NCBI GenBank assembly: GCA_964458325.1
Contig: CAYWIM010000054.1
Location: forward strand, 1-32,308
Reading direction: 5' to 3'
Length of the DNA stretch: 32,308 nucleotides
Origin: JAGMXM01 sp964458325
GTDB taxonomy: Bacteria; Verrucomicrobiota; Verrucomicrobiia; Limisphaerales; UBA1319
The notes under the pieces were generated by a model. It was not told the DNA's origin and ran no database searches. It worked only from the letters and a program-made list of their open reading frames with translations. Shown here one piece after another: positions 32,260 through 32,308 of the stretch (position 1 is its first letter; each line of letters starts with the position of its first letter). The position numbers and the translations under genes are program-made.

Positions 32260-32283
32260 CCCCCCGCGCGGACGGGCGGGGGG
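32260..32283. repeat. GC-only palindrome upstream of the subtilase promoter
   Basis: CCCCCCGC (32260-32267) and GCGGGGGG (32276-32283) form a perfect 8-bp stem around an 8-nt loop. No T-run follows on the plus strand and A residues follow on the minus strand, so it is not a typical terminator. It lies just upstream of the -35 candidate of the subtilase gene. Confidence 0.4.
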
Positions 32284-32308
32284 AGGGCGGAGGGAGAGGG
32301 GATTGTTC

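Noticed and set aside
32260..32283. Intrinsic terminator at the right end
   Set aside because: The stem is strong, but no T-run follows on either strand.

Overview
The window is about 32 kb of GC-rich DNA, probably from a free-living bacterium of the PVC group, most likely Verrucomicrobiota. The evidence is a type II pseudopilin-like protein with the hallmark FTLIELLVVIAIIAILAS N-terminus, several secreted beta-sandwich proteins with PKD, FlgD-like, dockerin-like and RHS modules, an RYYRV-type C-terminus common in these phyla, and dispersed palindromic repeats. All genes from 186 to 29045 read on the plus strand, mostly with short gaps or ATGA-type overlaps. Only the last gene, a subtilase, reads on the minus strand.

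Left part (1-7122): three REP-like palindromes, a pseudopilin, a good sigma70-type promoter (964-993), then a run of exported proteins: a cohesin-like protein, an outer-membrane beta-barrel candidate, a large dockerin/PKD/FlgD protein and a short RHS protein. These look like cell-surface or extracellular-matrix components.

Centre (7135-20902): this is the most interesting part, an apparent RiPP (ribosomally made, post-translationally modified peptide) locus. It holds a small HELLH membrane protein, a PH-domain protein, a secreted protein of unknown role, a MoaA/PqqE-like radical SAM enzyme, a PqqD-like recognition domain fused to a GNAT-like domain, an 88-aa candidate precursor whose core is seven consecutive G-x-[IV]-[VC] tetrapeptides, a second GNAT-like protein, an NPPL-type methyltransferase, two large B12-binding radical SAM proteins of the RiPP maturation radical SAM protein 1 type, a membrane-anchored unknown protein and an ABC exporter with a degenerate ATPase. 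In composition the core resembles polytheonamide-type peptides, and the enzymes resemble those that C-methylate, epimerise and N-methylate them. However, no dehydratase, no C39 peptidase and no long nitrile-hydratase-like leader are present, so this would be a different class.

Right part (20904-29045): a GT-C membrane glycosyltransferase, a third B12-binding radical SAM enzyme, a DPM1-like glycosyltransferase, a DegT-family aminotransferase and GDP-mannose 4,6-dehydratase. The last two could make GDP-perosamine, so this is probably surface-glycan biosynthesis. Two secreted proteins (FlgD-like and TolB-like propeller) sit among these genes. A non-coding stretch (29046-29637) contains a hairpin with an A-tract and a 29-bp repeat in two copies. 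It separates this block from a convergent secreted subtilase with fibronectin III domains (29638-32190, minus strand). I saw no tRNA, rRNA, CRISPR array, transposase or integrase.
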